Positions 24,631 through 37,172 of a DNA stretch of 64,000 bases are shown in pieces. Each line of letters opens with the position of its first letter. The first letter of the stretch is position 1. The position numbers were made by a program, and so were the translations under genes. The notes below the pieces were generated by a model, which worked only from the letters and a program-made list of their open reading frames with translations, had not been told where the DNA came from and made no database searches. Origin of the DNA: Muricea muricata (Eukaryota > Cnidaria > Anthozoa > Malacalcyonacea > Plexauridae); NCBI GenBank assembly GCA_963855995.1, contig OY979717.1, positions 38,870,680 through 38,934,679 on the forward strand, given 5' to 3'.

Positions 24631-24960
24631 CTAAATATTCTCTTCAATAAAAGGATACTCATACTTGTCTTTCGTGCCATGACAACGTCTCTTCTTCTTT
24701 ACACACGATGGGAATACGCTCAACAGCTTACGACCAAATGTGGCACGATTCAAGACTGTTTTACCATGCTGTTCAAGTTCTAAGACAAATGCATTGTATG
24801 CGTCCTTGACCAACACAACAATGTCCGCCGAGTAACAGAATTTAGAAATAAATCTACTGAAATACAATGTTACCGTGTAAAATATTTATCTGGAAACATT
24901 AAATATTCATATATTCAAATTTACTTACAGCTCGTTATCTGTTAAGTCCTGTCCAGGCAT
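24631..24960 (-). CDS. Two-exon winged-helix-like small protein, unit 6/7
   Basis: Intact copy, same splice sites. Confidence 0.55.
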
Positions 24961-25710
24961 CCATGAATAAACACTTTTTAAAAATTTACATCACAACAAG
25001 CTGTGGACTGTTGCATATTAAGCTCTCTGTGAGGTTATTTTGGTGCGCAATTTAGATTTAAATATTCCAAGCATGTTCCTAGCGACAAAAATGTTCCTAG
25101 CAACGCTCTACGAGCATACGGTAAAAGATCCACTTCAGAATGCCGGAGTTTCACTGCCCTCTTTTTTCTCCGTTATTTTCCTGCCGTGTAAGCTTCGCCG
25201 CATGCTCGGGGAATTCCGTCTACTAACGGCGACCCGCTGGCCTCACAATACGATCTGGTTGGATGGAGGTTTTTCAAATAACAAGTTTATATTAACAGGT
25301 AGATTTATAACTAAATCAGATTTAAATTCTACAAACGTTTATGTAAAATGGGAGTTTGAGATTTAATAAATTGAATTCTGAAGAGCTTATTTTCATACTA
25401 GAGGTAAGATTCTACAACCGGTACTATATTTACTGCATTCTGCTGTGTTCCCTTGGTGCATTGCACCATCGGTCAGAACTATAGGATGATGAGAATGCTA
25501 TTAAAGTACGCTTTGACATGGAAGGCCATAAGGCATGGTTCATTGGCAATACACATTGAATCTCTAAAGGTTTCTACACTTTATGGAAGAAACGTGTACT
25601 TACAATTTCAGAATCAATATGTCCACACTTGCAAGAACACCCACTTGATGCCAAACAGAAATTTGTGATTTCTCTAGTTCAGAAAATGATGAACGAGAAA
25701 AAAGAATTCT

Positions 25711-26979
25711 ATGAATCTCTTAACTGCATGCTTAGCAACGACGATAATGACACCTTCCCCACCTTCTAATTTACAGTTTACATTTGGCAAAGCAGGTACA
25801 GGCAAGTCTTACGCTATAATTAAGCTAATTCAAACATGTATCACCTGTCGTCGGAAGGTGATGGTCGCTACACCAACAGGCTATTTGGCCACTGAATATA
25901 AAGACACATTTCCAGAAGACATTGATGCAGAGACCATACACGAGTGTTTTCACTACCCTGTTTCGCCCACTGAACAGCCATCAATAAACTGGAACTTAAC
26001 AAACTATGACATACTCATTGTGGACGAACTTTCAATGGTGCCAATACCGATGTTTGACCATATGTTTGCTACTGTTTCAGAGTTGCCTATACGTCCAGTT
26101 GTTGTTTTAGCAGGTGATGATAGCCAACTGCAACCAATTGAAACAATCGAGAAAATGATTCAGACAACTCAAAGTGTCATGACGTCCGACAAGTCAGTCC
26201 CAAAAAAAGACGGTGTTAACTGGTGGCAGCAAGCAGTAAAAAGCTTCGTAACACCCTACGGAAAAATAAAAGAAGTGCCAGAACCTGCCAATATATTTAA
26301 AAGGCTGCAGCCGTTCACTTGTGAATGGCTCACTCGACCTGAGTGCAGACTATCTGAATTGTCAGAAACAATTACAAGCAATGTGCCATTTTCCCAAAAA
26401 AAATTGAATGACTATTTGGAATCGTATTTGGTCAGCAAACTGCAAGACCACTTTGCACCACTGTTGTCCAGCATGAATGCGCTGGACAACAAAAAGTCCG
26501 AGAAAGCCACTGCAAAAGATGCAAAAAAGGTCTTAAAGTCGCTCGTCACAGACACTGAAATGGATTCAGCAATGGACCAAATATTTCAATTATCTTCCAG
26601 TTTATTTGCAGTATCCACAAATTATCTCATCTCAACGGCACTGGTTCGTCATCCGAAACAATTTGCTGCTCTGGTAGAAACCAAAAGAAAATCTGCAGGA
26701 ATATTTAAGGAAAAGAGATCAGCGATGGCAATGAAAGGCTCTATCTTGTCCACCTATGAAGACGAAGATGACATGACATCATCAAGTCTGTCAAAAGTGG
26801 CAAGCGAGAGTGTGACTAAGGCATTTCAAGATTCGTCCTCGGATGACGACGAACAATCCAGTCCTGTAACAACAAAAAGAAAAGGGCAGAAAAGAAAGCA
26901 ATCAACTGTTGAATCGGACATTCAAGAAGAAGCACCGACAACATCAGGCCGCAAAAAGTCAAAGAAATCGAAAAAGTAG
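25711..26979 (+). CDS. Pif1-like helicase ATPase half fusion, array copy 7
   Basis: Full 422-residue copy, S variant with KVASES. That combination is shared only with copy 1. Confidence 0.7.
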   Translation: MNLLTACLATTIMTPSPPSNLQFTFGKAGTGKSYAIIKLIQTCITCRRKVMVATPTGYLATEYKDTFPEDIDAETIHECFHYPVSPTEQPSINWNLTNYDILIVDELSMVPIPMFDHMFATVSELPIRPVVVLAGDDSQLQPIETIEKMIQTTQSVMTSDKSVPKKDGVNWWQQAVKSFVTPYGKIKEVPEPANIFKRLQPFTCEWLTRPECRLSELSETITSNVPFSQKKLNDYLESYLVSKLQDHFAPLLSSMNALDNKKSEKATAKDAKKVLKSLVTDTEMDSAMDQIFQLSSSLFAVSTNYLISTALVRHPKQFAALVETKRKSAGIFKEKRSAMAMKGSILSTYEDEDDMTSSSLSKVASESVTKAFQDSSSDDDEQSSPVTTKRKGQKRKQSTVESDIQEEAPTTSGRKKSKKSKK

Positions 26980-28445
26980 TGTTAACTAACTTTGACATTG
27001 ACAACAATTAAGAACACATGGAAAACGGAAAAAAAATAATGTAAATACATCAATCTAAAAATAATGATTAAAAATTGGGGAACAATAATGAACAAAATAA
27101 GACAAAAATTTAAAGAAAAGCTGTAAATACATATCTATATCTTTTTCATTATATTTTTCAAGATACTTTCGTTAGCACGATTTATTAAACTTTGAAATGG
27201 GAAACATCAAGGAAAACAGGAAAACTAAAGAAAATATGTAAATACTATTATATGACTTCTTTTTGGTTTGTTTATGTTTTGTTAATTAATAAATGGAAAG
27301 CAGCTATCAAAAAATGAAAAAGTAAAAAAAAATGTAAATACAATTTTAGTTCTCTAAAGTACAGAATATAGTATTGTTCCATAAAATAAACACAAAAGAA
27401 AAATAGAAAAAAAATGAAAAACAACAATTAGTAAATGCTATTTTGTTATTCGACATTTCCGAAATAGAAAAAAATACAAACCACCCCAAAAAATTGCACT
27501 GTTGTTACATGTATGTAACAAAATTGGTATGGATTGCACTATGCATCGGCCGTCTCTACATTTTGAGCATTCTGTTTGCTTCACAATGCAATGCATAAAA
27601 CACAATGAGTAGCTGTCCATGCTGTGCCCAAGTTGAGGAGTTACCATAAAATTCATTACGCTGATAGCTGGGATGGTAAATTGTTATACATATTGTATAT
27701 GTATGGGCTATCGCATAAGGGGCAAGGTGATATCAGTTTTATCGCTCCAGGGATGATTTGATATAGGATAAAAAATTGTTCATGGGGGGATGTCTTCGTG
27801 GGTGACATTCGCGTATAGAGATTTACTTCTCAATTCGACATGTATAAACAGGGCAAGGGGGTTGGGAAGGGCTCTGTAAAAACCTCGGGTTATTACACTT
27901 TACAGTGACTCCCAAAGACTTAACTCAAGTTGTCCCTTTGAAGAGACAAAATCTATATTTTACTATATGGCCTTATATGTCATATAGATATAGTGGTAAC
28001 TTTTCCAAAGTTTTCTAACCATATGTTTTTGACAGTTATTTTGAAAGACCACCTTGAGGAATATATTGTGTTAATATTTTAAGAAATTGTAATGGTAGGA
28101 ACATTTTTTGCGATTGTTTTTTGAAATTTACTATAAATTATATTACGGCATACAGTGAGCTTCTTATCATACATAGATACTTTGATATACTTGTTACAGG
28201 CAAATTGTACATTCCATATCGTAGAAACACTTTGATTTAATGTGGTGTACTGCTTGCTAAAATCATCTTACAGATTTTGAAGAGTGTAACTCGGTAGTGG
28301 TGCATTGCTTACATTTTCCTCATTGTTGTCTAAGGTCATAGATAGGTGGAGATAAATGTATCTGAACTTTGTTAAGAAACACACTAACAATATTTCACGC
28401 AATGCTTATAAACGTCATGCATAAACAGCCTTTGTATTATTGTTG

Positions 28446-28775
28446 CTAAATATTCTCTTCAATAAAAGGATACTCATACTTGTCTTTCGTGCCATGACAA
28501 CGTCTCTTCTTCTTTACACACGATGGGAATACGCTCAACAGCTTACGACCAAATGTGGCACGATTCAAGACTGTTTTACCATGCTGTTCAAGTTCTAAGA
28601 CAAATGCATTGTATGCGTCCTTGACCAACACAACAATGTCCGCCGAGTAACAGAATTTAGAAATAAATCTACTGAAATACAATGTTACCGTGTAAAATAT
28701 TTATCTGGAAACATTAAATATTCATATATTCAAATTTACTTACAGCTCGTTATCTGTTAAGTCCTGTCCAGGCAT
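28446..28775 (-). CDS. Two-exon winged-helix-like small protein, unit 7/8
   Basis: Intact copy, same splice sites. Confidence 0.55.
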
Positions 28776-29525
28776 CCATGAATAAACACTTTTTAAAAAT
28801 TTACATCACAACAAGCTGTGGACTGTTGCATATTAAGCTCTCTGTGAGGTTATTTTGGTGCGCAATTTAGATTTAAATATTCCAAGCATGTTCCTAGCGA
28901 CAAAAATGTTCCTAGCAACGCTCTACGAGCATACGGTAAAAGATCCACTTCAGAATGCCGGAGTTTCACTGCCCTCTTTTTTCTCCGTTATTTTCCTGCC
29001 GTGTAAGCTTCGCCGCATGCTCGGGGAATTCCGTCTACTAACGGCGACCCGCTGGCCTCACAATACGATCTGGTTGGATGGAGGTTTTTCAAATAACAAG
29101 TTTATATTAACAGGTAGATTTATAACTAAATCAGATTTAAATTCTACAAACGTTTATGTAAAATGGGAGTTTGAGATTTAATAAATTGAATTCTGAAGAG
29201 CTTATTTTCATACTAGAGGTAAGATTCTACAACCGGTACTATATTTACTGCATTCTGCTGTGTTCCCTTGGTGCATTGCACCATCGGTCAGAACTATAGG
29301 ATGATGAGAATGCTATTAAAGTACGCTTTGACATGGAAGGCCATAAGGCATGGTTCATTGGCAATACACATTGAATCTCTAAAGGTTTCTACACTTTATG
29401 GAAGAAACGTGTACTTACAATTTCAGAATCAATATGTCCACACTTGCAAGAACACCCACTTGATGCCAAACAGAAATTTGTGATTTCTCTAGTTCAGAAA
29501 ATGATGAACGAGAAAAAAGAATTCT

Positions 29526-30794
29526 ATGAATCTCTTAACTGCATGCTTAGCAACGACGATAATGACACCTTCCCCACCTTCTAATTTACAGTTTACATTT
29601 GGCAAAGCAGGTACAGGCAAGTCTTACGCTATAATTAAGCTAATTCAAACATGTATCACCTGTCGTCGGAAGGTGATGGTCGCTACACCAACAGGCTATT
29701 TGGCCACTGAATATAAAGACACATTTCCAGAAGACATTGATGCAGAGACCATACACGAGTGTTTTCACTACCCTGTTTCGCCCACTGAACAGCCATCAAT
29801 AAACTGGAACTTAACAAACTATGACATACTCATTGTGGACGAACTTTCAATGGTGCCAATACCGATGTTTGACCATATGTTTGCTACTGTTTCAGAGTTG
29901 CCTATACGTCCAGTTGTTGTTTTAGCAGGTGATGATAGCCAACTGCAACCAATTGAAACAATCGAGAAAATGATTCAGACAACTCAAAGTGTCATGACGT
30001 CCGACAAGTCAGTCCCAAAAAAAGACGGTGTTAACTGGTGGCAGCAAGCAGTAAAAAGCTTCGTAACACCCTACGGAAAAATAAAAGAAGTGCCAGAACC
30101 TGCCAATATATTTAAAAGGCTGCAGCCGTTCACTTGTGAATGGCTCACTCGACCTGAGTGCAGACTATCTGAATTGTCAGAAACAATTACAAGCAATGTG
30201 CCATTTTTCCAAAAAAAATTGAATGACTATTTGGAATCGTATTTGGTCAGCAAACTGCAAGACCACTTTGCACCACTGTTGTCCAGCATGAATGCGCTGG
30301 ACAACAAAAAGTCCGAGAAAGCCACTGCAAAAGATGCAAAAAAGGTCTTAAAGTCGCTCGTCACAGACACTGAAATGGATTCAGCAATGGACCAAATATT
30401 TCAATTATCTTCCAGTTTATTTGCAGTATCCACAAATTATCTCATCTCAACGGCACTGGTTCGTCATCCGAAACAATTTGCTGCTCTGGTAGAAACCAAA
30501 AGAAAATCTGCAGGAATATTTAAGGAAAAGAGATCAGCGATGGCAATGAAAGGCTCTATCTTGTCCACCTATGAAGACGAAGATGACATGACATCATCAA
30601 GTCTGTCAAAAGCGGCAAGCGAGAGTGTGACTAAGGCATTTCAAGATTCGTCCTCGGATGACGACGAACAATCCAGTCCTGTAACAACAAAAAGAAAAGG
30701 GCAGAAAAGAAAGCAATCAACTGTTGAATCGGACATTCAAGAAGAAGCACCGACAACATCAGGCCGCAAAAAGTCAAAGAAATCGAAAAAGTAG
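29526..30794 (+). CDS. Pif1-like helicase ATPase half fusion, array copy 8
   Basis: Full 422-residue copy, F variant. The 3815-base period before it comes from a ten-base deletion in the TATA-rich dyad near 27968. Confidence 0.7.
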   Translation: MNLLTACLATTIMTPSPPSNLQFTFGKAGTGKSYAIIKLIQTCITCRRKVMVATPTGYLATEYKDTFPEDIDAETIHECFHYPVSPTEQPSINWNLTNYDILIVDELSMVPIPMFDHMFATVSELPIRPVVVLAGDDSQLQPIETIEKMIQTTQSVMTSDKSVPKKDGVNWWQQAVKSFVTPYGKIKEVPEPANIFKRLQPFTCEWLTRPECRLSELSETITSNVPFFQKKLNDYLESYLVSKLQDHFAPLLSSMNALDNKKSEKATAKDAKKVLKSLVTDTEMDSAMDQIFQLSSSLFAVSTNYLISTALVRHPKQFAALVETKRKSAGIFKEKRSAMAMKGSILSTYEDEDDMTSSSLSKAASESVTKAFQDSSSDDDEQSSPVTTKRKGQKRKQSTVESDIQEEAPTTSGRKKSKKSKK

Positions 30795-32270
30795 TGTTAA
30801 CTAACTTTGACATTGACAACAATTAAGAACACATGGAAAACGGAAAAAAAATAATGTAAATACATCAATCTAAAAATAATGATTAAAAATTGGGGAACAA
30901 TAATGAACAAAATAAGACAAAAATTTAAAGAAAAGCTGTAAATACATATCTATATCTTTTTCATTATATTTTTCAAGATACTTTCGTTAGCACGATTTAT
31001 TAAACTTTGAAATGGGAAACATCAAGGAAAACAGGAAAACTAAAGAAAATATGTAAATACTATTATATGACTTCTTTTTGGTTTGTTTATGTTTTGTTAA
31101 TTAATAAATGGAAAGCAGCTATCAAAAAATGAAAAAGTAAAAAAAAATGTAAATACAATTTTAGTTCTCTAAAGTACAGAATATAGTATTGTTCCATAAA
31201 ATAAACACAAAAGAAAAATAGAAAAAAAATGAAAAACAACAATTAGTAAATGCTATTTTGTTATTCCACATTTCCGAAATAGAAAAAAATACAAACAACC
31301 CCAAAAAAGTGCACTGTTGTTACATGTATGTAACAAAATTGGTATGGATTGCACTATGCATCGGCCGTCTCTACATTTTGAGCATTCTGTTTGCTTCACA
31401 ATGCAATGCATAAAACACAATGAGTAGCTGTCCATGCTGTGCCCAAGTTGAGGAGTTACCATAAAATTCATTACGCTGATAGCTGGGATGGTAAATTGTT
31501 ATACATATTGTATATGTATGGGCTATCGCATAAGGGGCAAGGTGATATCAGTTTTATCGCTCCAGGGATGATTTGATATAGGATAAAAAATTGTTCATGG
31601 GGGGATGTCTTCGTGGGTGACATTCGCGTATAGAGATTTACTTCTCAATTCGACATGTATAAACAGGGCAAGGGGGTTGGGAAGGGCTCTGTAAAAACCT
31701 CGGGTTATTACACTTTACAGTGACTCCCAAAGACTTAACTCAAGTTGTCCCTTTGAAGAGACAAAATCTATATTTTACTATATGGCTATATATGGCCTTA
31801 TATGTCATATAGATATAGTGGTAACTTTTCCAAAGTTTTCTAACCATATGTTTTTGACAGTTATTTTGAAAGACCACCTTGAGGAATATATTGTGTTAAT
31901 ATTTTAAGAAATTGTAATGGTAGGAACATTTTTTGCGATTGTTTTTTGAAATTTACTATAAATTATATTACGGCATACAGTGAGCTTCTTATCATACATA
32001 GATACTTTGATATACTTGTTACAGGCAAATTGTACATTCCATATCGTAGAAACACTTTGATTTAATGTGGTGTACTGCTTGCTAAAATCATCTTACAGAT
32101 TTTGAAGAGTGTAACTCGGTAGTGGTGCATTGCTTACATTTTCCTCATTGTTGTCTAAGGTCATAGATAGGTGGAGATAAATGTATCTGAACTTTGTTAA
32201 GAAACACACTAACAATATTTCACGCAATGCTTATAAACGTCATGCATAAACAGCCTTTGTATTATTGTTG

Positions 32271-32600
32271 CTAAATATTCTCTTCAATAAAAGGATACTC
32301 ATACTTGTCTTTCGTGCCATGACAACGTCTCTTCTTCTTTACACACGATGGGAATACGCTCAACAGCTTACGACCAAATGTGGCACGATTCAAGACTGTT
32401 TTACCATGCTGTTCAAGTTCTAAGACAAATGCATTGTATGCGTCCTTGACCAACACAACAATGTCCGCCGAGTAACAGAATTTAGAAATAAATCTACTGA
32501 AATACAATGTTACCGTGTAAAATATTTATCTGGAAACATTAAATATTCATATATTCAAATTTACTTACAGCTCGTTATCTGTTAAGTCCTGTCCAGGCAT
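32271..32600 (-). CDS. Two-exon winged-helix-like small protein, unit 8/9
   Basis: Intact copy, same splice sites. Confidence 0.55.
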
Positions 32601-33350
32601 CCATGAATAAACACTTTTTAAAAATTTACATCACAACAAGCTGTGGACTGTTGCATATTAAGCTCTCTGTGAGGTTATTTTGGTGCGCAATTTAGATTTA
32701 AATATTCCAAGCATGTTCCTAGCGACAAAAATGTTCCTAGCAACGCTCTACGAGCATACGGTAAAAGATCCACTTCAGAATGCCGGAGTTTCACTGCCCT
32801 CTTTTTTCTCCGTTATTTTCCTGCCGTGTAAGCTTCGCCGCATGCTCGGGGAATTCCGTCTACTAACGGCGACCCGCTGGCCTCACAATACGATCTGGTT
32901 GGATGGAGGTTTTTCAAATAACAAGTTTATATTAACAGGTAGATTTATAACTAAATCAGATTTAAATTCTACAAACGTTTATGTAAAATGGGAGTTTGAG
33001 ATTTAATAAATTGAATTCTGAAGAGCTTATTTTCATACTAGAGGTAAGATTCTACAACCGGTACTATATTTACTGCATTCTGCTGTGTTCCCTTGGTGCA
33101 TTGCACCATCGGTCAGAACTATAGGATGATGAGAATGCTATTAAAGTACGCTTTGACATGGAAGGCCATAAGGCATGGTTCATTGGCAATACACATTGAA
33201 TCTCTAAAGGTTTCTACACTTTATGGAAGAAACGTGTACTTACAATTTCAGAATCAATATGTCCACACTTGCAAGAACACCCACTTGATGCCAAACAGAA
33301 ATTTGTGATTTCTCTAGTTCAGAAAATGATGAACGAGAAAAAAGAATTCT

Positions 33351-34616
33351 ATGAATCTCTTAACTGCATGCTTAGCAACGACGATAATGACACCTTCCCC
33401 ACCTTCTAATTTACAGTTTACATTTGGCAAAGCAGGTACAGGCAAGTCTTACGCTATAATTAAGCTAATTCAAACATGTATCACCTGTCGTCGGAAGGTG
33501 ATGGTCGCTACACCAACAGGCTATTTGGCCACTGAATATAAAGACACATTTCCAGAAGACATTGATGCAGAGACCATACACGAGTGTTTTCACTACCCTG
33601 TTTCGCCCACTGAACAGCCATCAATAAACTGGAACTTAACAAACTATGACATACTCATTGTGGACGAACTTTCAATGGTGCCAATACCGATGTTTGACCA
33701 TATGTTTGCTACTGTTTCAGAGTTGCCTATACGTCCAGTTGTTGTTTTAGCAGGTGATGATAGCCAACTGCAACCAATTGAAACAATCGAGAAAATGATT
33801 CAGACAACTCAAAGTGTCATGACGTCCGACAAGTCAGTCCCAAAAAAAGACGGTGTTAACTGGTGGCAGCAAGCAGTAAAAAGCTTCGTAACACCCTACG
33901 GAAAAATAAAAGAAGTGCCAGAACCTGCCAATATATTTAAAAGGCTGCAGCCGTTCACTTGTGAATGGCTCACTCGACCTGAGTGCAGACTATCTGAATT
34001 GTCAGAAACAATTACAAGCAATGTGCCATTTTCCCAAAAAAAATTGAATGACTATTTGGAATCGTATTTGGTCAGCAAACTGCAAGACCACTTTGCACCA
34101 CTGTTGTCCAGCATGAATGCGCTGGACAACAAAAAGTCCGAGAAAGCCACTGCAAAAGATGCAAAAAAGGTCTTAAAGTCGCTCGTCACAGACACTGAAA
34201 TGGATTCAGCAATGGACCAAATATTTCAATTATCTTCCAGTTTATTTGCAGTATCCACAAATTATCTCATCTCAACGGCACTGGTTCGTCATCCGAAACA
34301 ATTTGCTGCTCTGGTAGAAACCAAAAGAAAATCTGCAGGAATATTTAAGGAAAAGAGATCAGCGATGGCAATGAAAGGCTCTATCTTGTCCACCTATGAA
34401 GACGAAGATGACATGACATCATCAAGTCTGTCAAAAGCGGCAAGCGAGAGTGTGACTAAGGCATTTCAAGATTCGTCCTCGGATGACGACGAACAATCCA
34501 GTCCTGTAACAACAAAAAGAAAAGGGCAGAAAAGAAAGCAATCAACTGTTGAATCGGACATTCAAGAAGCACCGACAACATCAGGCCGCAAAAAGTCAAA
34601 GAAATCGAAAAAGTAG
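33351..34616 (+). CDS. Pif1-like helicase ATPase half fusion, array copy 9
   Basis: 421 residues, S variant. One of two adjacent GAA codons is missing near 34567 (IQEAP instead of IQEEAP), an in-frame deletion. Confidence 0.7.
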   Translation: MNLLTACLATTIMTPSPPSNLQFTFGKAGTGKSYAIIKLIQTCITCRRKVMVATPTGYLATEYKDTFPEDIDAETIHECFHYPVSPTEQPSINWNLTNYDILIVDELSMVPIPMFDHMFATVSELPIRPVVVLAGDDSQLQPIETIEKMIQTTQSVMTSDKSVPKKDGVNWWQQAVKSFVTPYGKIKEVPEPANIFKRLQPFTCEWLTRPECRLSELSETITSNVPFSQKKLNDYLESYLVSKLQDHFAPLLSSMNALDNKKSEKATAKDAKKVLKSLVTDTEMDSAMDQIFQLSSSLFAVSTNYLISTALVRHPKQFAALVETKRKSAGIFKEKRSAMAMKGSILSTYEDEDDMTSSSLSKAASESVTKAFQDSSSDDDEQSSPVTTKRKGQKRKQSTVESDIQEAPTTSGRKKSKKSKK

Positions 34617-36092
34617 TGTTAACTAACTTTGACATTGACAACAATTAAGAACACATGGAAAACGGAAAAAAAATAATGTAAATACATCAATCTAAAAATA
34701 ATGATTAAAAATTGGGGAACAATAATGAACAAAATAAGACAAAAATTTAAAGAAAAGCTGTAAATACATATCTATATCTTTTTCATTATATTTTTCAAGA
34801 TACTTTCGTTAGCACGATTTATTAAACTTTGAAATGGGAAACATCAAGGAAAACAGGAAAACTAAAGAAAATATGTAAATACTATTATATGACTTCTTTT
34901 TGGTTCGTTTATGTTTTGTTAATTAATAAATGGAAAGCAGCTATCAAAAAATGAAAAAGTAAAAAAAAATGTAAATACAATTTTAGTTCTCTAAAGTACA
35001 GAATATAGTATTGTTCCATAAAATAAACACAAAAGAAAAATAGAAAAAAAATGAAAAACAACAATTAGTAAATGCTATTTTGTTATTCGACATTTCCGAA
35101 ATAGAAAAAAATACAAACCACCCCAAAAAATTGCACTGTTGTTACATGTATGTAACAAAATTGGTATGGATTGCACTATGCATCGGCCGTCTCTACATTT
35201 TGAGCATTCTGTTTGCTTCACAATGCAATGCATAAAACACAATGAGTAGCTGTCCATGCTGTGCCCAAGTTGAGGAGTTACCATAAAATTCATTACGCTG
35301 ATAGCTGGGATGGTAAATTGTTATACATATTGTATATGTATGGGCTATCGCATAAGGGGCAAGGTGATATCAGTTTTATCGCTCCAGGGATGATTTGATA
35401 TAGGATAAAAAATTGTTCATGGGGGGATGTCTTCGTGGGTGACATTCGCGTATAGAGATTTACTTCTCAATTCGACATGTATAAACAGGGCAAGGGGGTT
35501 GGGAAGGGCTCTGTAAAAACCTCGGGTTATTACACTTTACAGTGACTCCCAAAGACTTAACTCAAGTTGTCCCTTTGAAGAGACAAAATCTATATTTTAC
35601 TATATGGCTATATATGGCCTTATATGTCATATAGATATAGTGGTAACTTTTCCAAAGTTTTCTAACCATATGTTTTTGACAGTTATTTTGAAAGACCACC
35701 TTGAGGAATATATTGTGTTAATATTTTAAGAAATTGTAATGGTAGGAACATTTTTTGCGATTGTTTTTTGAAATTTACTATAAATTATATTACGGCATAC
35801 AGTGAGCTTCTTATCATACATAGATACTTTAATATACTTGTTACAGGCAAATTGTACATTCCATATCGTAGAAACACTTTGATTTAATGTGGTGTACTGC
35901 TTGCTAAAATCATCTTACAGATTTTGAAGAGTGTAACTCGGTAGTGGTGCATTGCTTACATTTTCCTCATTGTTGTCTAAGGTCATAGATAGGTGGAGAT
36001 AAATGTATCTGAACTTTGTTAAGAAACACACTAACAATATTTCACGCAATGCTTATAAACGTCATGCATAAACAGCCTTTGTATTATTGTTG

Positions 36093-36422
36093 CTAAATAT
36101 TCTCTTCAATAAAAGGATACTCATACTTGTCTTTCGTGCCATGACAACGTCTCTTCTTCTTTACACACGATGGGAATACGCTCAACAGCTTACGACCAAA
36201 TGTGGCACGATTCAAGACTGTTTTACCATGCTGTTCAAGTTCTAAGACAAATGCATTGTATGCGTCCTTGACCAACACAACAATGTCCGCCGAGTAACAG
36301 AATTTAGAAATAAATCTACTGAAATACAATGTTACCGTGTAAAATATTTATCTGGAAACATTAAATATTCATATATTCAAATTTACTTACAGCTCGTTAT
36401 CTGTTAAGTCCTGTCCAGGCAT
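36093..36422 (-). CDS. Two-exon winged-helix-like small protein, unit 9/10
   Basis: Intact copy in the last complete unit, where the helicase ORF itself has decayed. Confidence 0.55.
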
Positions 36423-37172
36423 CCATGAATAAACACTTTTTAAAAATTTACATCATAACAAGCTGTGGACTGTTGCATATTAAGCTCTCTGTGAGGTTAT
36501 TTTGGTGCGCAATTTAGATTTAAATATTCCAAGCATGTTCCTAGCGACAAAAATGTTCCTAGCAACGCTCTACGAGCATACGGTAAAAGATCCACTTCAG
36601 AATGCCGGAGTTTCACTGCCCTCTTTTTTCTCCGTTATTTTCCTGCCGTGTAAGCTTCGCCGCATGCTCGGGGAATTCCGTCTACTAACGGCGACCCGCT
36701 GGCCTCACAATACGATCTGGTTGGATGGAGGTTTTTCAAATAACAAGTTTATATTAACAGGTAGATTTATAACTAAATCAGATTTAAATTCTACAAACGT
36801 TTATGTAAAATGGGAGTTTGAGATTTAATAAATTGAATTCTGAAGAGCTTATTTTCATACTAGAGGTAAGATTCTACAACCGGTACTATATTTACTGCAT
36901 TCTGCTGTGTTCCCTTGGTGCATTGCACCATCGGTCAGAACTATAGGATGATGAGAATGCTATTAAAGTACGCTTTGACATGGAAGGCCATAAGGCATGG
37001 TTCATTGGCAATACACATTGAATCTCTAAAGGTTTCTACACTTTATGGAAGAAACGTGTACTTACAATTTCAGAATCAATATGTCCACACTTGCAAGAAC
37101 ACCCACTTGATGCCAAACAGAAATTTGTGATTTCTCTAGTTCAGAAAATGATGAACGAGAAAAAAGAATTCT

